A DNA stretch of 64,000 bases from an uncultured Oscillospiraceae bacterium (GCA_947588605.1 CANPYK010000002.1:1-64000); one strand, 5' to 3'; positions 25,009 through 33,869 are shown, counted from the stretch's first letter. The notes: generated by a model not told the origin, from the letters alone. Program-made: numbers and translations.

Positions 25009-25019
25009 GAGGCGTACAT

Positions 25020-25526
25020 ATGGGTTTTCCGATATTTTTTATTTTCGCGTTCTTTTTCGCGGCGCTGCTGATCGGCACGATCGTCGTTTACCTGCAGGTA
25101 TATAAAAGCCATATCAACAGAGCCCTGCGTCACGAAACAAAGCCCACGACGATGGCGCCGCCATACAAGGTCGCTCTTGTCCTGACGATCGCGGTCTTAA
25201 CGGTCGGCGTATTCGTGAGCTTTCTGGCCGGCTTTAAGGCCGCCAATGACCGCTTTATGACCGCGAGCATGACGTTTGATGTGCATTCTTTTTACGCTGA
25301 AGTAAAAGAAGTAGACAAAAATACGATAACTGTCGATGGGATCGCGCTCAACGAGGAGAAGTATCGGGGAGAGCTTCAGTATGAGGTTTATGACAGTGTT
25401 GGCATCCTTTGGAAGGATGGACCGATCGGCCTTTCAGATCTGGAGCCAGGGGATCTTGTATGCGTGACGCTTGTGACCGGCGGAGGAGATGTCACCGAGC
25501 TTTTCAAAATACAGCTCCTGAGATGA
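25020..25526 (+). CDS. Membrane protein with a C-terminal soluble domain, putative LytTR partner
   Basis: A 168-residue protein with two membrane helices (about 3-25 and 55-75). A roughly 85-residue domain follows (DVHSFYAEVKEVDKNTITVD ... GDLVCVTLVTGGGDVTELFK) that looks like a small beta-barrel. I do not recognise the family; it is not the usual DUF3021 partner. Short spacing to the LytTR gene suggests one operon and a sensing or anti-activator role, by inference. Confidence 0.65.
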   Translation: MGFPIFFIFAFFFAALLIGTIVVYLQVYKSHINRALRHETKPTTMAPPYKVALVLTIAVLTVGVFVSFLAGFKAANDRFMTASMTFDVHSFYAEVKEVDKNTITVDGIALNEEKYRGELQYEVYDSVGILWKDGPIGLSDLEPGDLVCVTLVTGGGDVTELFKIQLLR

Positions 25527-25573
25527 GCGGACGGAAAATGAAAGCCTGCCGTTCTTTGCCGGGCATTGGGCAG

Positions 25574-25602
25574 TTGACAGGGACTTTTTGGCGTGCTATA
25601 AT
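25574..25602 (+). promoter_or_regulatory. Perfect consensus promoter of the surface-polymer operon
   Basis: TTGACA (25574-25579), exactly 17-nt spacer, TATAAT (25597-25602), 36 nt before the LtaS-like start. No strong terminator is seen until 33635, so all seven genes are likely to be transcribed from here. Confidence 0.8.
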
Positions 25603-25637
25603 GCCGAAAACCGAATGTTTTTTGAGGCGATCATCCT

Positions 25638-27611
25638 ATGAACAGGTTAGCAACTATGAAAGAAACGCTCCGTACAGGGCCCTGGCAGCGGCGGCTGCGC
25701 GTCGCCCGGTATGTTTTCGTGTGCGCGTCCTTCTTCCTGCTGGACGTGTGGCTCAGAGTGGCCACCAGGGACATCGGAAAGCACAGCCCCCTCTATATCC
25801 CCGCCAATGTCTTCTCCGTCTTCTGGTCCATGATCCTGGCCTCCGTCCCCCTGGCGATGCCCAAAAGGACGGCGGGGCGCGTCGTTTACGCGGTGCTCTA
25901 CTACGCCGCCGCCGTCTACGTGGTGGTACAGTACGGGTATTACCGGCTCATGGGCTCCTTCCTCTATTTCAGCGACCTCCTCTACGCCGGGGAGGGGAGC
26001 GGGTATCTTGGCTATGTGGACAAGATTTTGAACGCGGGCTTCGTGCTCCAGGTCCTGCTGCTCTTCGCCGTGGGCCTTGCGGGCATTGCCGTTTTCCCCG
26101 CGCCGGAGCGGGAGCGGGTGTCCCTGCGGACGCTGGGCAAGGCGCTCCTGGCCGGGGTGCTGGGCGTGGCGCTGACGCCGCTCCTTTACGGCACCTATAA
26201 CGAGACGAAGTGGAACGCCTACAAGTCCCCGGCCTTCCAGTACCGGAAGTTCATCAACGCCACGGCGGACCTGGAGCTCACCGGCACCTACCAGTTCGTC
26301 TTCAAAAACGCGGTGATGGCGGTACAGGACACCGGCGTCTTCACCGACGAAGCGGAGGCGGACGCCTCCGTACAGAAGGTCGAGGAGTTCTTCGCCGCCC
26401 GTCCCGCCCATGAGGACAACGACATGACCGGCCTGTTCGCCGGCCGGAACGTCATCGTGGTGATGATGGAGAGCATGGACGACTGGCTCATCACCGAAGA
26501 CGACACCCCCACCCTCTACCGCCTGCGGGAGGAGGGCATCGACTTTACCCATATGTACACCCCGGAGTACGCCAGCGGCTACACCTTCAACACGGAGTTT
26601 GCCGCCCACACCGGCGTCTACCCCTACACCAACTCCAACGCCGCCTACGGCCTTCCCGGCAACGATTTCCCCTACGCCCTGCCCCGGCTTTTCGCCGACG
26701 GGGCATACCGGGTCAACTCCTACCACCGCAGCGAGGCGGATTTCTACAACCGGGGCATGATGCACGCGGCCTTCGGCTACGAGCTCTACCACAGCTATTT
26801 TGACTATACCATCGACGGCGAGGACGCCGTGAGCCAGGACAACGACACCTTCCTCACCCGGTGCCCGGAGCTTTGGGAGGACATGTTCGCAGCCCAGCCC
26901 TTCATGGACTTCGTCATCACCTACAGCGGCCACCTGCCCTACGATGACCTGACGGAGCCGCTGACCCAGGAGGCCCTGGCCCTCCATCCGGAGTACGCCC
27001 GGGAGCCCCTGACGGAGCTTTCCGTGTTGAAGGCCAAGATCCGGCTGACGGACGATATGTTCGCCGAGCTCCTCGCCCATCTTGAGGAGAAGGGCCTTTT
27101 GGAGAACACCGTTATCGTGGCCTTCGGCGACCACTACTGCTATGGCTTCTCGGACGAGGAATACCTGCAAAGCGCCTCCGAGGCCGCGGGGAACCCCATC
27201 CTCCAGCGCACGCCCTTCTTCATCTGGAGCGCGGACGTGCAGCCCCTGAAGATGGAGAAGACCATCCAGACCATTGACATCATGCCCACCCTGGCCAACC
27301 TCTTTGGCCTTCCCGTGCCCCGGGAGGTCATGGGGCGGGACGCCTTCGACCCGGCCTATGAAGGCTGGGCCGTCTTCCCGGACGGCACCTGGATCCACAA
27401 CGGTACCTACGTCGCCGCCGGTCAGGTCCAGTTGAACGGGGACGGCCTTTCTGACGAGGACATCGAGCGCATGAACAACTACGTCTACACAAGCTACGAG
27501 ATCAACGATCTCATTCTGGATACCGACTACTACCGCGCCGCCCTGGCAATGGCCCAGGAGCCCACGGACGCTGTCGGGGACGGATTTGACGGCGGCCTTT
27601 CCAACGACTAA
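25638..27611 (+). CDS. LTA synthase-family phosphoglycerol transferase (sulfatase fold)
   Basis: A 657-residue membrane enzyme with about five N-terminal helices (24-40, 58-75, 84-104, 133-156, 170-188) and an extracellular alkaline-phosphatase/sulfatase-fold domain. Metal and catalytic features are in place: Glu278 in VMMESMDDW, Thr316 in SGYTFNTEF (aligned with the catalytic Thr of LtaS) and FGDHYCYG near 500. Known members move glycerol-phosphate units from phosphatidylglycerol onto glycolipid or glycan. It heads an operon of polymer-decorating functions, so it probably builds or decorates a surface glycopolymer. The weak ribosome-binding site (GAGGCGAT) leaves a second ATG at 25656 possible. 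Confidence 0.88.
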   Translation: MNRLATMKETLRTGPWQRRLRVARYVFVCASFFLLDVWLRVATRDIGKHSPLYIPANVFSVFWSMILASVPLAMPKRTAGRVVYAVLYYAAAVYVVVQYGYYRLMGSFLYFSDLLYAGEGSGYLGYVDKILNAGFVLQVLLLFAVGLAGIAVFPAPERERVSLRTLGKALLAGVLGVALTPLLYGTYNETKWNAYKSPAFQYRKFINATADLELTGTYQFVFKNAVMAVQDTGVFTDEAEADASVQKVEEFFAARPAHEDNDMTGLFAGRNVIVVMMESMDDWLITEDDTPTLYRLREEGIDFTHMYTPEYASGYTFNTEFAAHTGVYPYTNSNAAYGLPGNDFPYALPRLFADGAYRVNSYHRSEADFYNRGMMHAAFGYELYHSYFDYTIDGEDAVSQDNDTFLTRCPELWEDMFAAQPFMDFVITYSGHLPYDDLTEPLTQEALALHPEYAREPLTELSVLKAKIRLTDDMFAELLAHLEEKGLLENTVIVAFGDHYCYGFSDEEYLQSASEAAGNPILQRTPFFIWSADVQPLKMEKTIQTIDIMPTLANLFGLPVPREVMGRDAFDPAYEGWAVFPDGTWIHNGTYVAAGQVQLNGDGLSDEDIERMNNYVYTSYEINDLILDTDYYRAALAMAQEPTDAVGDGFDGGLSND

Positions 27612-27630
27612 GAGAAAAGAAGGCCAGACA

Positions 27631-28548
27631 ATGGATAAGCTCCTTTCTGCGGTGATCCCCGCCTTCAATGAGGAGGCCATGGTGGAAAAAACCGCCGTGA
27701 CCGTGGCCGGGGTCCTCCGGGACGCCGGGATCCCCTATGAACTCATTTTCGTGGACGACGGCTCCCGGGACGGCACCTGGGAGGCGATTTTGCGCGCCCA
27801 CGAGGCGGACAAGCACGTGCGCGGCGTCTCCTTCTCCCGGAATTTCGGGAAGGACCGGGCCATTTTCGCGGGGCTCAGCCGGGCGAAAGGCGACTGCGCG
27901 GCCGTGCTGGACTGCGACCTTCAGCACCCGCCCCAGGTTCTCCCCACCATGACGGCCCTCTGGGAGCAGGGCTTTGAGCTGGTGGAGGGCGTCAAGCGCG
28001 ACAGGGGAGAGGAGTCCGGCTTCCACCGCCTGTGCGCCGGGGCCTTTTACGCCGTGATCTCGAAGCTTGCCAAGCTCGACATGAAGCGCTCCTCAGACTT
28101 CAAGCTCCTGGACCGCAAGGTGGTGGACACGCTTTTAGCCCTGCCGGAGGAGGACGTCTTCTTCCGGGGCCTCACGGCCTTCGTGGGCTTCAAAAAGACT
28201 GAGGTGGAGTTCGACGTGGCGGAGCGCACGGCGGGGCAGTCCAAGTGGTCCTTCCGGTCCCTGGCCCGTTACGCCGTGTCCTCGGTGACGGCTTTCTCCG
28301 CCGCCCCCATGCAGCTTGCCATGATTTTCGGCGCGCTCTTCGCGCTCATCGCCGTCGTCACCGGCATCCTCTACGCCATCGTGGGCTATGACGCCTCCGG
28401 GTGGCTGGTGTTCCTGGGCGTGACGGCCCTTCTGGCCCTGGCCTGTGTGCTTTTGTGCCTGGGCGTGATGGGCTATTACCTGGGCCGCCTTTTCCGCCAG
28501 AGTATGGGCCGGCCCCGGTACATCATTGCGAGGGAGTGCGGTGAGTGA
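27631..28548 (+). CDS. GT2 glycosyltransferase, polyprenyl-phosphate type (GtrB/DPM1-like)
   Basis: A 305-residue enzyme: a GT-A domain (VIPAFNEEAMVEK, FVDDGSRDGTW, AVLDCDLQHPP metal motif, AGQSKWSFRSL acceptor loop) followed by two membrane helices (about 229-254 and 264-288). This type moves a sugar from a nucleotide to polyprenyl phosphate on the cytoplasmic face. The next gene encodes GtrA, the putative flippase partner, which supports the role. ATG at 27631 follows AGAAGG; the frame is open upstream, but no better start is seen. Confidence 0.92.
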   Translation: MDKLLSAVIPAFNEEAMVEKTAVTVAGVLRDAGIPYELIFVDDGSRDGTWEAILRAHEADKHVRGVSFSRNFGKDRAIFAGLSRAKGDCAAVLDCDLQHPPQVLPTMTALWEQGFELVEGVKRDRGEESGFHRLCAGAFYAVISKLAKLDMKRSSDFKLLDRKVVDTLLALPEEDVFFRGLTAFVGFKKTEVEFDVAERTAGQSKWSFRSLARYAVSSVTAFSAAPMQLAMIFGALFALIAVVTGILYAIVGYDASGWLVFLGVTALLALACVLLCLGVMGYYLGRLFRQSMGRPRYIIARECGE

Positions 28549-28993
28549 CATGGCGGACAAGCTCAAGGCGTTCATCGCCAAATTCTTTGACAAGACCTTC
28601 TGGAAATTCATCCTGGTGGGCATCGTCAACACCCTCTTCGGCACGGCGATCATGTTCGGCTTTTATAACCTCCTGCACCTGAGCTACTGGGTGTCCTCCG
28701 CCGCCAACTACTTCTTCGGGAGCATCCTGAGCTACTTCCTCAATAAGCGCTTCACCTTCCAAAATAAGGAGAAGGGCGCGGGGACGGCGGTGCGCTTCGC
28801 GCTGGAGATCAGCGTCTGCTACCTCATCGCCTACGGCGCGGCCAAGCCCCTCACGCGCCTCGTCCTCTCCGGCGCCTCCAAAACGGTGCGGGAGAACATC
28901 GCCATGCTGGTAGGCATGGGCCTTTTCGTGATCCTCAACTACATCGGCCAGCGCTTCTTCGCCTTCGCGGAGAAGAGGGCGAAGGACAAATAA
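28541..28993 (+). CDS. GtrA-family membrane protein (putative polyprenyl-phosphate-sugar flippase)
   Basis: A 150-residue four-helix protein with GtrA features (FWKFILVGIVNTLFGTAIMF, NYFFGSILSYFLNKRFTF, ILNYIGQRFFAF). With the GT2 enzyme it would supply lipid-linked sugar to the outer face for glycosylating a polymer. The start is uncertain: GTG at 28541 has AGGGAG 5 nt upstream, while ATG at 28550 is 13 nt away; both overlap or abut the GT2 stop. Confidence 0.9.
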   Translation: MSDMADKLKAFIAKFFDKTFWKFILVGIVNTLFGTAIMFGFYNLLHLSYWVSSAANYFFGSILSYFLNKRFTFQNKEKGAGTAVRFALEISVCYLIAYGAAKPLTRLVLSGASKTVRENIAMLVGMGLFVILNYIGQRFFAFAEKRAKDK

Positions 28994-29015
28994 CACGCGT
29001 GAAAGGAAAATGACT

Positions 29016-30791
29016 ATGAATCCCGCTCTCCAGTGGCCGTTCGACCCCCAACTCATTCTGAAAAAACGAAGAAGCCTCCGCCGGGAGCTTTTGGCCGACG
29101 GGACCCCGCGCCTCCATAAGCGCGTGGCCGTGCTGGGCGGGTCCACCACCCATGACGTCACGGCCACGCTGGAGCTTTTTCTGCTGGACGCGGGCATCGA
29201 GCCGGAGTTTTACGAGTCGGAGTTCGGCCTATATTACGAGGACGCCATGTTCGGCGAGGAGCTGGAGAGCTTCCGGCCGGAGATCGTCTATATCCACACC
29301 TCCCTTCGAAACATCCCTGTTTTCCCCGCGCCCGGGGACAGCGAGGAGGCCGTAGAGGAGAAGCTCCAGGCGGTGTACGGACGCTTCGAGGCCATGTGGC
29401 TCAGGTTAGGGGAGCGGTTTGCCGCGCCTGTCATCCAGAATAACTTCGAGATGCCCTTTTACCGGCTTCTCGGCAACCGGGACGCCTGGGACCACCGTGG
29501 ACGGGTGAGCTTCGTCACACGGCTCAACGAGATGTTCGCCCGCTACGCCAGGAGCCACACCGGCTTTTACCTCAACGACATCAACTACCTCAGCGCCGAT
29601 TACGGCCTGTCCCGCTGGTCCGACCCGCTTTACTGGCACATGTACAAGTACTGCCTTTGCCTGGACGCTATCCCCGCGCTGGCCTATAACGTGGCGAACA
29701 TCGTCAAGTCTGTCTACGGGAAAAAGAAGAAGGCCCTGGTGCTGGACCTGGACAACACCCTGTGGGGCGGCGTGGTGGGCGACGACGGGGTAGAGGGCAT
29801 CGAGATCGGCCACGAGACAAGCATGGGCCAGGTGTACAGCGAGTTCCAACGGTATGTGAAGGAGCTGGCGGGCTACGGCGTCATGCTGAACGTGGACTCG
29901 AAAAACGACGAGGCCAACGCCAGGGCAGGCCTTGAGCACCCGGAGGGGACGCTGCGGCCGGAGGACTTCATCGTCCTCAAGGCCAACTGGGAGCCCAAGG
30001 ACCTGAATTTTCAGGAGATCGCCCGCGAGCTCAACATCCTGCCGGAGAGTATGGTCTTCGTGGACGACAACCCGGCGGAGCGGGCCATCGTCACGGGACA
30101 GCTCCCTGATGTGGCCGCCCCGGCGCTGGACGCCCCGGAGCATTACATCGCCGCCATCGACAAAAACGGGTACTTCGAGGTCACGGAGCTTTCCGTGGAC
30201 GATCTGACGAGGAACGACATGTACAAGGCAAACCTCCAACGCGCGGCGCTGGAGAAGAGCTTTGCCAGCTATACCGACTACCTCTTGTCGCTGGACATGC
30301 GGGCCAAGATCGGCCCCTTCGAGCCGGTGTACATCCCGCGTATCGCGCAGCTGACCAACAAATCCAACCAGTTCAACCTGACCACCCGGCGCTATACGGA
30401 GAGCGAGATGCGCGCCGTCGCCGCTGACCCACAATATCTCACGCTCTACGGGAAGCTTACGGACCGGTTCGGGGATAACGGCGTCATCACCGTGGTCCTC
30501 GGACGCCTGACGGGGGAGACAGTAGAGATCGAGCTTTGGCTCATGAGCTGCCGGGTGCTCAAGCGCAACATGGAGCACGCCATGCTGGATGCCCTGGCGG
30601 AGAGCGCCCGCCGGGCCGGCGCCCATACGCTGCGGGGATATTATTACAAGACCGCCAAAAACGCCATGGTCCGGGATTTTTACCGGGATTTTGGCTTCAC
30701 CCTCGTCTCCCAAAACGGGGAGGACACGGTGTGGGAGCTGGACATCACGGACTACACGGCGAAAAATCATGTGATAAGGGTGGAGAATTGA
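29016..30791 (+). CDS. FkbH/HAD-IIIC protein with SGNH-like N-terminus and GNAT-like C-terminus
   Basis: A 591-residue protein. The N-terminal 230 residues resemble the SGNH-like domain of FkbH proteins (VAVLGGSTTHDVTATLE). The HAD-IIIC core has the nucleophile Asp244 and Asp246 in LVLDLDNTLWGG, plus VFVDDNPAERAIV. The C-terminal 150 residues look like a GNAT fold (LWLMSCRVLKRNMEHAMLD). In polyketide pathways FkbH takes phosphoglycerate from 1,3-bisphosphoglycerate, dephosphorylates it and loads glyceryl onto an acyl carrier protein. An acyl carrier protein gene follows 3 nt downstream, so the same chemistry is likely here, in place of DltA. ATG at 29016 is preferred for spacing over 29010. 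Confidence 0.88.
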   Translation: MNPALQWPFDPQLILKKRRSLRRELLADGTPRLHKRVAVLGGSTTHDVTATLELFLLDAGIEPEFYESEFGLYYEDAMFGEELESFRPEIVYIHTSLRNIPVFPAPGDSEEAVEEKLQAVYGRFEAMWLRLGERFAAPVIQNNFEMPFYRLLGNRDAWDHRGRVSFVTRLNEMFARYARSHTGFYLNDINYLSADYGLSRWSDPLYWHMYKYCLCLDAIPALAYNVANIVKSVYGKKKKALVLDLDNTLWGGVVGDDGVEGIEIGHETSMGQVYSEFQRYVKELAGYGVMLNVDSKNDEANARAGLEHPEGTLRPEDFIVLKANWEPKDLNFQEIARELNILPESMVFVDDNPAERAIVTGQLPDVAAPALDAPEHYIAAIDKNGYFEVTELSVDDLTRNDMYKANLQRAALEKSFASYTDYLLSLDMRAKIGPFEPVYIPRIAQLTNKSNQFNLTTRRYTESEMRAVAADPQYLTLYGKLTDRFGDNGVITVVLGRLTGETVEIELWLMSCRVLKRNMEHAMLDALAESARRAGAHTLRGYYYKTAKNAMVRDFYRDFGFTLVSQNGEDTVWELDITDYTAKNHVIRVEN

Positions 30792-30794
30792 CCT

Positions 30795-31034
30795 ATGGAC
30801 AGAAACGAGATCTTTGATCGCCTCAACGTCGTCTTCCGGGACGTCTTTGACGACAGCACCATCACCGTGGGGGAGGACACCACCGCCGCCGATATCGACG
30901 GCTGGGATTCTCTCATGCACATCACGCTGATCTCCGCGGTGGAGGACGAATTTGGCGTCAGCTTCAATATGCGGGACGTGGTAAAAATGAAGAACGTGGG
31001 AGACATGGCCGACCTCATAGAAAACGAGGCGTGA
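30795..31034 (+). CDS. Acyl carrier protein
   Basis: A 79-residue acidic carrier protein with the phosphopantetheine-attachment Ser39 in DGWDSLMHITLI. Helices are as in DltC or FAS-type ACPs (ISAVEDEFGVSFNMRDVVKM). Sitting between the FkbH-like loader and the MBOAT acyltransferase, it is expected to present a glyceryl-type thioester to the membrane enzyme, as DltC presents D-alanine. A phosphopantetheinyl transferase is not in the window. Confidence 0.93.
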   Translation: MDRNEIFDRLNVVFRDVFDDSTITVGEDTTAADIDGWDSLMHITLISAVEDEFGVSFNMRDVVKMKNVGDMADLIENEA

Positions 31035-31035
31035 C

Positions 31036-32619
31036 ATGCTGTTCACCTCCTTCCGCTTTCTTGTCTTTTTGCTGGCGCTTTTCGCCGGCTACTTCCTCCT
31101 GCCCAAAAGGGTCCGGTGGATGTGGCTCCTGTTGGGAAGCGCCTTCTTCTATCTGTGTACCGGCCTCAAATATTGCCTCTTCCTGCTGGCTTCCATCCTG
31201 TCGGCCTGGGCCTTCGGGCTTGCGTGCGGGAGGCTGGACCGGAGGGCGCGGGCCTATGACGCCGAGGAGCACAGCCGGGAGGAAAAGCGGGCGTTCCGTG
31301 CCGCCCTGGACAAAAAACGCAGGCTGGCCGCCGCGCTCGTCATCGTCTTCAACCTGGGCGTGCTGGCGGTCCTGAAGTACGCCGATTTCGTGCTGGCCAA
31401 CGTCGCCGCCGCCGTCCGGCTCTTCGTCCCCTCCTTCCGCATCCCTTCCCTGGGCCTTCTCCTGCCGCTGGGGATCTCCTTTTACACCTTCATGGCGGTG
31501 GGCTACTGCGTGGATGTGTACCGGGGCGTGACCGAGGCCGAGCGCGACCCCTTCAAGCTGGCGCTTTTCCTCTCCTTCTTCCCCCACATCACCCAGGGCC
31601 CCATCGACCGGTACGACGCCCTGTCCCCCCAGCTTTTCGAGGGCCACGGCTTCGATTTCGACCGTGTCCAACGGGGCCTTTGCCGGATGCTGTGGGGCTT
31701 TTTCCAGAAGCTCGTGGTGGCGGACAGGCTGGCCATTCTGGTGGATCACGTCTTCGACGCCCCCGGAAGCTTCAGCGGCCTTTACCTCGCCTTTGCCGTG
31801 GTGTGCTACGCCGTCCAGATCTACGCCGACTTCGCCGGGTACATGGACATCGCCCTGGGCGCGGGCCGCGTCCTGGGCATCGAGCTCGCGGAGAATTTTG
31901 ACGCGCCGTACCTGTCCTCCGGCATCCCGGAGTATTGGCGGCGGTGGCATATCACCCTGGGCGCCTGGTTCAGGGATTACCTCTTTTATCCCATCCAGCG
32001 CAGCGCCCCCATGAAAAAGCTGAACCGCGCCCTCCAAAAGCGCCGGAGCCGCGCCTTCGCCTCCCTGGTGACCACCTCCGCGGCCCTGGCGGTGGTGTGG
32101 TTCGCCACGGGCCTCTGGCACGGGGCCAGCTGGCATTATATCGCCTGGGGTGTCTATTACGGAGTCCTCATCATCCTCTCCACGTGGACGAAGCCCCTCG
32201 CCGACCGCGTTGTCGGGAAGCTGCGGATCGACCGGGGGACCTCCGGCTGGCGGATGTTTTGCGTGCTTCGGACCTTCGCTCTGGTGCTGGTGGGGTATGT
32301 CCTGTTCCGGGCGGCCAACGTGGCCCAAGCGGCGGAGATCTTTGGACGTATCGTCACCAGGTTCCTGCCCTCAAACAACGCCCCCGGCGTGTCCCTGGGG
32401 CTGGATATGGCCGACCTGAAGGCGGCGCTTTTGGGGACGGCGGTCATCTTCATCGCGGATATGCTCAAGTTCCACAAGGTGGACGTCTGGAAGCTCTTTC
32501 GCGGCCTGCCGCTGGTGATCCGATGGGCCGTTTTGTACGCCGCCATTGCCGCCGTACTGGTCTACGGCGTCTACGGACCGGATTACAACGCCGCGTCGTT
32601 CATCTATTTCCAGTTCTGA
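31036..32619 (+). CDS. MBOAT-family acyltransferase (DltB/AlgI-like)
   Basis: A 527-residue polytopic membrane protein with the MBOAT pattern: GISFYTFMAVGYCVDVYRG near 150, FFPHITQGPI near 185, SGIPEYWRRWHITLGAWFRD near 295-314 (His305) and the active-site His362 in FATGLWHGASWHYIAWG. Family members move acyl groups from an intracellular donor across the membrane to an outer acceptor. The carrier-protein gene before it and SGNH gene after it are the same pairing as DltC-DltB-DltD and AlgI-AlgJ/X. It starts 2 nt after the ACP stop codon. Confidence 0.93.
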   Translation: MLFTSFRFLVFLLALFAGYFLLPKRVRWMWLLLGSAFFYLCTGLKYCLFLLASILSAWAFGLACGRLDRRARAYDAEEHSREEKRAFRAALDKKRRLAAALVIVFNLGVLAVLKYADFVLANVAAAVRLFVPSFRIPSLGLLLPLGISFYTFMAVGYCVDVYRGVTEAERDPFKLALFLSFFPHITQGPIDRYDALSPQLFEGHGFDFDRVQRGLCRMLWGFFQKLVVADRLAILVDHVFDAPGSFSGLYLAFAVVCYAVQIYADFAGYMDIALGAGRVLGIELAENFDAPYLSSGIPEYWRRWHITLGAWFRDYLFYPIQRSAPMKKLNRALQKRRSRAFASLVTTSAALAVVWFATGLWHGASWHYIAWGVYYGVLIILSTWTKPLADRVVGKLRIDRGTSGWRMFCVLRTFALVLVGYVLFRAANVAQAAEIFGRIVTRFLPSNNAPGVSLGLDMADLKAALLGTAVIFIADMLKFHKVDVWKLFRGLPLVIRWAVLYAAIAAVLVYGVYGPDYNAASFIYFQF

Positions 32620-32631
32620 GGGGGTGGGCGT

Positions 32632-33630
32632 ATGAAAACAGTCAAAAGAGCGGTCAGCACCGTCTTGTTTCTCCTCATCCTCGCCCTTCTCGTCAGCGCC
32701 CTTACACAGATTCTGCGCGACAAGAACGAGGCGAACATCGTCTATCCGTTCTACGACGAGCCGAAGGACTCTCTGGACGTGGTGTTCGTGGGCTCCAGCT
32801 TCACCATGTGCGGGATGTACCCCATGGAGCTCTACGACCAATTTGGTATCGCCTCCTACGACTACGCCTCGTCGGCCCTGGTCTTCCCCCAGGCGTACTA
32901 CCAGACGGTGGAGGCCCTGAAGCGCCAGACCCCGAAGGTGCTGGTCATCGACGCCTCCGGCGCGGTCTACGCGGATAACAAGGTGGGCTCGAAGGAGTAC
33001 GTCCACGTCCAGTTGGACAACATGAAGTGGTCGTTGAACAAGCTCAGAGCCATTCAGGACCTCATCGAGGACCCGTCGGACAGGCTGGAGTATTATTTCC
33101 CCCTGCTCAAATTCCACACCCGCTGGAAGAACGTGACGGAGGAGGATTATAAGCCGATCACCGGCCCGTCCAAGGGTGCGTTCGTCAGCGACGCCGTCCT
33201 GGCCGATCCGACGGTCTACCCCACGGTCCCGGCGGAGGAGAAGGCGGCGCTGTCCCGGACGGCGGAGACGTACCTTCGAAAGATCCTGGACACCTGCCGG
33301 GAGGAGGGCGTCACGGTCCTGCTGGTGAACTACCCCACGCTGTCCAATGAGGACGACCAGAGAAAATATAACGCTGTGGCCGACATCGCCGGGGAATACG
33401 GCGTGGAGTACCTGAACCTCCTCCACGGCTTCGAGGAACTGGGCCTGGACCCGTACACGGATTTTCGGGACCAGTACCATCTCAACCGCAGCGGCGCCTT
33501 GAAGGTGACCGCGGCGCTGGGCGCGTATCTCAAGGAGCGCTACGACCTCCCGGACAGAAGGGAGGACCCGGACTACGCCCCCCGCTGGAACGCCGCGCTT
33601 TCCCTTTACCGGGAGACTTATCCGGACTAA
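32632..33630 (+). CDS. SGNH-type membrane-anchored protein (DltD/AlgJ-like role)
   Basis: A 332-residue protein with one N-terminal membrane helix (about 8-28) and an outer-face SGNH-like domain: VFVGSSFTMCG (Ser55/56 nucleophile region), a middle Asp (LVIDASGAV) and the C-terminal DQYHLNRSGA with its Asp/His pair. In dlt and alginate-acetylation systems such proteins pass the acyl group from the MBOAT protein to the polymer. Last gene of the operon. The acceptor polymer is unknown, but the LtaS-like, GT2 and GtrA genes suggest a polyol-phosphate or glycosylated envelope polymer. Confidence 0.83.
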   Translation: MKTVKRAVSTVLFLLILALLVSALTQILRDKNEANIVYPFYDEPKDSLDVVFVGSSFTMCGMYPMELYDQFGIASYDYASSALVFPQAYYQTVEALKRQTPKVLVIDASGAVYADNKVGSKEYVHVQLDNMKWSLNKLRAIQDLIEDPSDRLEYYFPLLKFHTRWKNVTEEDYKPITGPSKGAFVSDAVLADPTVYPTVPAEEKAALSRTAETYLRKILDTCREEGVTVLLVNYPTLSNEDDQRKYNAVADIAGEYGVEYLNLLHGFEELGLDPYTDFRDQYHLNRSGALKVTAALGAYLKERYDLPDRREDPDYAPRWNAALSLYRETYPD

Positions 33631-33662
33631 AAAAGCACCCCGTCCTTTCGGACGGGGTGCCG
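33631..33662. terminator. Terminator between the surface-polymer operon and rpmB
   Basis: An 11-bp stem GCACCCCGTCC / GGACGGGGTGC (33635-33645, 33650-33660), loop TTTC. On the minus strand it is followed by a T run (for rpmB); on the plus strand only a weak T-rich tail follows, so it is likely to serve both but is stronger for rpmB. Confidence 0.8.
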
Positions 33663-33680
33663 CGGCTTTTAAAGATTCAA

Positions 33681-33869
33681 TCACACCGCACGGGTGACCT
33701 TGCCGCTGCGGAGGCACCGTGTACAGACGTAAACGTGGCGGGGGGAGCCGTCGACCACGGCCTTGACACGTTTGACATTCGGTTTCCAGGTACGGTTGGA
33801 TCTTCTGTGGGAGTGGCTCACCTGAATACCAAATGAGACGCCCTTGCCGCAAAATTCACACTTTGCCAT
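33681..33869 (-). CDS. rpmB: 50S ribosomal protein L28
   Basis: A 62-residue basic protein with L28 features: MAKCEFCGKGVSFG, a basic SHRRSNRTWKPN segment and VCTRCLRSGKV. The cysteines form the zinc-binding (C+) version. ATG at 33869 follows AAGGAGG; longer open sequence upstream is not used. Confidence 0.95.
   Translation of the reverse strand: MAKCEFCGKGVSFGIQVSHSHRRSNRTWKPNVKRVKAVVDGSPRHVYVCTRCLRSGKVTRAV

Noticed and set aside
25647-27680. Very long open frame opposite the LtaS-like gene (677 codons, minus strand)
   Set aside because: It is the antisense shadow of a GC-rich gene: Val/Gly/His/Glu-rich low-information protein, no ribosome-binding site, no family features, while the plus strand encodes a clear enzyme.
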